In this document: one piece after another, positions 6,362-7,302 of the stretch
Layout of the letters: each line of letters begins with the position of its first letter
How positions within the stretch are numbered: position 1 is the stretch's first letter
Assembly (NCBI GenBank): GCA_937858165.1
Contig: CALLZA010000347.1
Coordinates: 1-7,302, forward strand
Origin: an uncultured Ardenticatenia bacterium
Lineage (GTDB): Bacteria; Chloroflexota; Anaerolineae; Promineifilales; Promineifilaceae
Direction: 5' to 3'
Length of the DNA: 7,302 bases
Notes under the pieces: model-generated
Database searches by the model: none
Seen by the model: the letters and a program-made list of their open reading frames with translations, nothing else
Told to the model about the DNA's origin: nothing
Translations under genes and position numbers: made by a program

Positions 6362-6429
6362 TCCACAGATTACACAGATTTCGCAGATTGCACAGAGTGC
6401 ATTTTAGGGAATCCGTGAAATCTGCGAAT
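6362..6429. repeat. 9-nt phased repeat, imperfect inverted arms (ligase-hydrolase gap)
   Basis: The left part runs as CAGATTACA, CAGATTTCG, CAGATTGCA, CAGAG: more than three consecutive units in an exact 9-nt period from 6367. The right part has AATCCGTGA and AATCTGCGA (6410-6427). Arms around 6380-6397 and 6411-6428 pair imperfectly. This is the most decayed copy of the family. It lies 9 nt after the upstream ligase stop and about 16 nt before the hydrolase ribosome-binding site. Confidence 0.88.
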
Positions 6430-6438
6430 GCTTCTTCT

Positions 6439-7084
<646 letters not shown>

Positions 7085-7150
7085 CTGTCTCTTATACACA
7101 TCTCCGAGCCCAAGAGACCGTACTAGATGTCGTATGCCGTCTTCTGCTTG
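7085..7150 (+). other. Illumina Nextera P7 adapter with index, read-through (artefact)
   Basis: The Tn5 mosaic end CTGTCTCTTATACACATCT (7085-7103) is followed by the rest of the Nextera read-2 segment (7104-7118), index CGTACTAG (7119-7126) and the reverse complement of P7 (7127-7150). Bases 7113 (A for C) and 7129 (G for C) differ from the canonical adapter, as expected for a low-quality consensus. The index is the reverse complement of the one at 145-152, so both flanks come from the same library. Confidence 0.98.
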
Positions 7151-7302
7151 AAAAAAAAAAAACCAACCTACAAATGACCACGCGCCCCTATCCCCGTCAG
7201 CAGCGACGCGCACATTGACTACCCCTCATATTACGTGTTCTTGTATACTCACTCCAATGCGCCACTCTCCATGCCATCAGCAACAATCTCATATGCTCCC
7301 TA
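7151..7302. other. Poly-A run and post-adapter read noise (non-genomic tail)
   Basis: Twelve A (7151-7162) follow the adapter, then 140 bases of C/A-rich sequence with no coding or repeat structure. This is the mirror image of the left flank and is best explained as base calls beyond the fragment end. It should not be annotated as a terminator, poly(A) tail or intergenic DNA. Confidence 0.87.

Noticed and set aside
2482..6429. Repeats considered as a CRISPR array
   Set aside because: The unit is 9 nt, copies are palindromic and scattered in separate gaps, there are no unique spacers of regular length, and no cas genes are present.
7151..7162. A run considered as a terminator tail or poly(A) signature
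   Set aside because: It directly follows the P7 adapter end, where read-off homopolymers are expected.

Overview
About 6.9 kb of GC-rich bacterial DNA (187-7084) lies between two untrimmed sequencing-library ends. Both flanks carry an Illumina Nextera P7 read-through adapter: Tn5 mosaic end, index, P7 sequence, a homopolymer run, then a low-information tail. On the left this is 1-186 and on the right 7085-7302, with the same 8-base index on each side (CTAGTACG, which I recognise as Nextera N702). These flanks are not biology. They truncate the genes at both ends and generate false ORFs.

All six genes in the real insert are on the minus strand. In the direction of transcription (right to left) they are: the C-terminal part of an acyl-CoA synthetase (6439-7084), an alpha/beta hydrolase (5278-6333), a complete acyl-CoA synthetase (3593-5116), a two-hotdog MaoC-family hydratase (2631-3491), an NAD-type SDR / 3-oxoacyl reductase (1701-2459), and a third acyl-CoA synthetase lacking about its last 30 residues (187-1642). 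The set reads as acyl or carboxylic acid metabolism. The hydrolase could release acids, the three ligases could activate them to CoA thioesters, and the hydratase plus SDR could carry out the (R)-specific hydration and 3-hydroxyacyl oxidation steps of a beta-oxidation-like route. No acyl-CoA dehydrogenase or thiolase is visible. The substrate cannot be read from the sequence.

The most interesting biological feature is a dispersed intergenic repeat. Four of the five gaps (E-D, D-C, C-B, B-A in the labels used below) contain arrays of CAGATTNNN / NNNAATCTG units in a strict 9-nt period, arranged as inverted repeats that could fold into hairpins. Each starts about 10-20 nt upstream of the next gene's Shine-Dalgarno sequence. 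Three of the four also lie within 10 nt of the preceding stop codon. Because the period is a multiple of three, the repeats stay open in frame and produce spurious N-terminal extensions on three genes. The Shine-Dalgarno sites place the true starts inside those ORFs.

The organism is an environmental, high-GC bacterium. I lean towards Chloroflexota (Anaerolineae-like), because I recall 9-nt AATCTGTGT-type intergenic repeats from such genomes, but this is weak and not shown by the sequence. I found no RNA gene, CRISPR array, insertion sequence or novel defence-type system.
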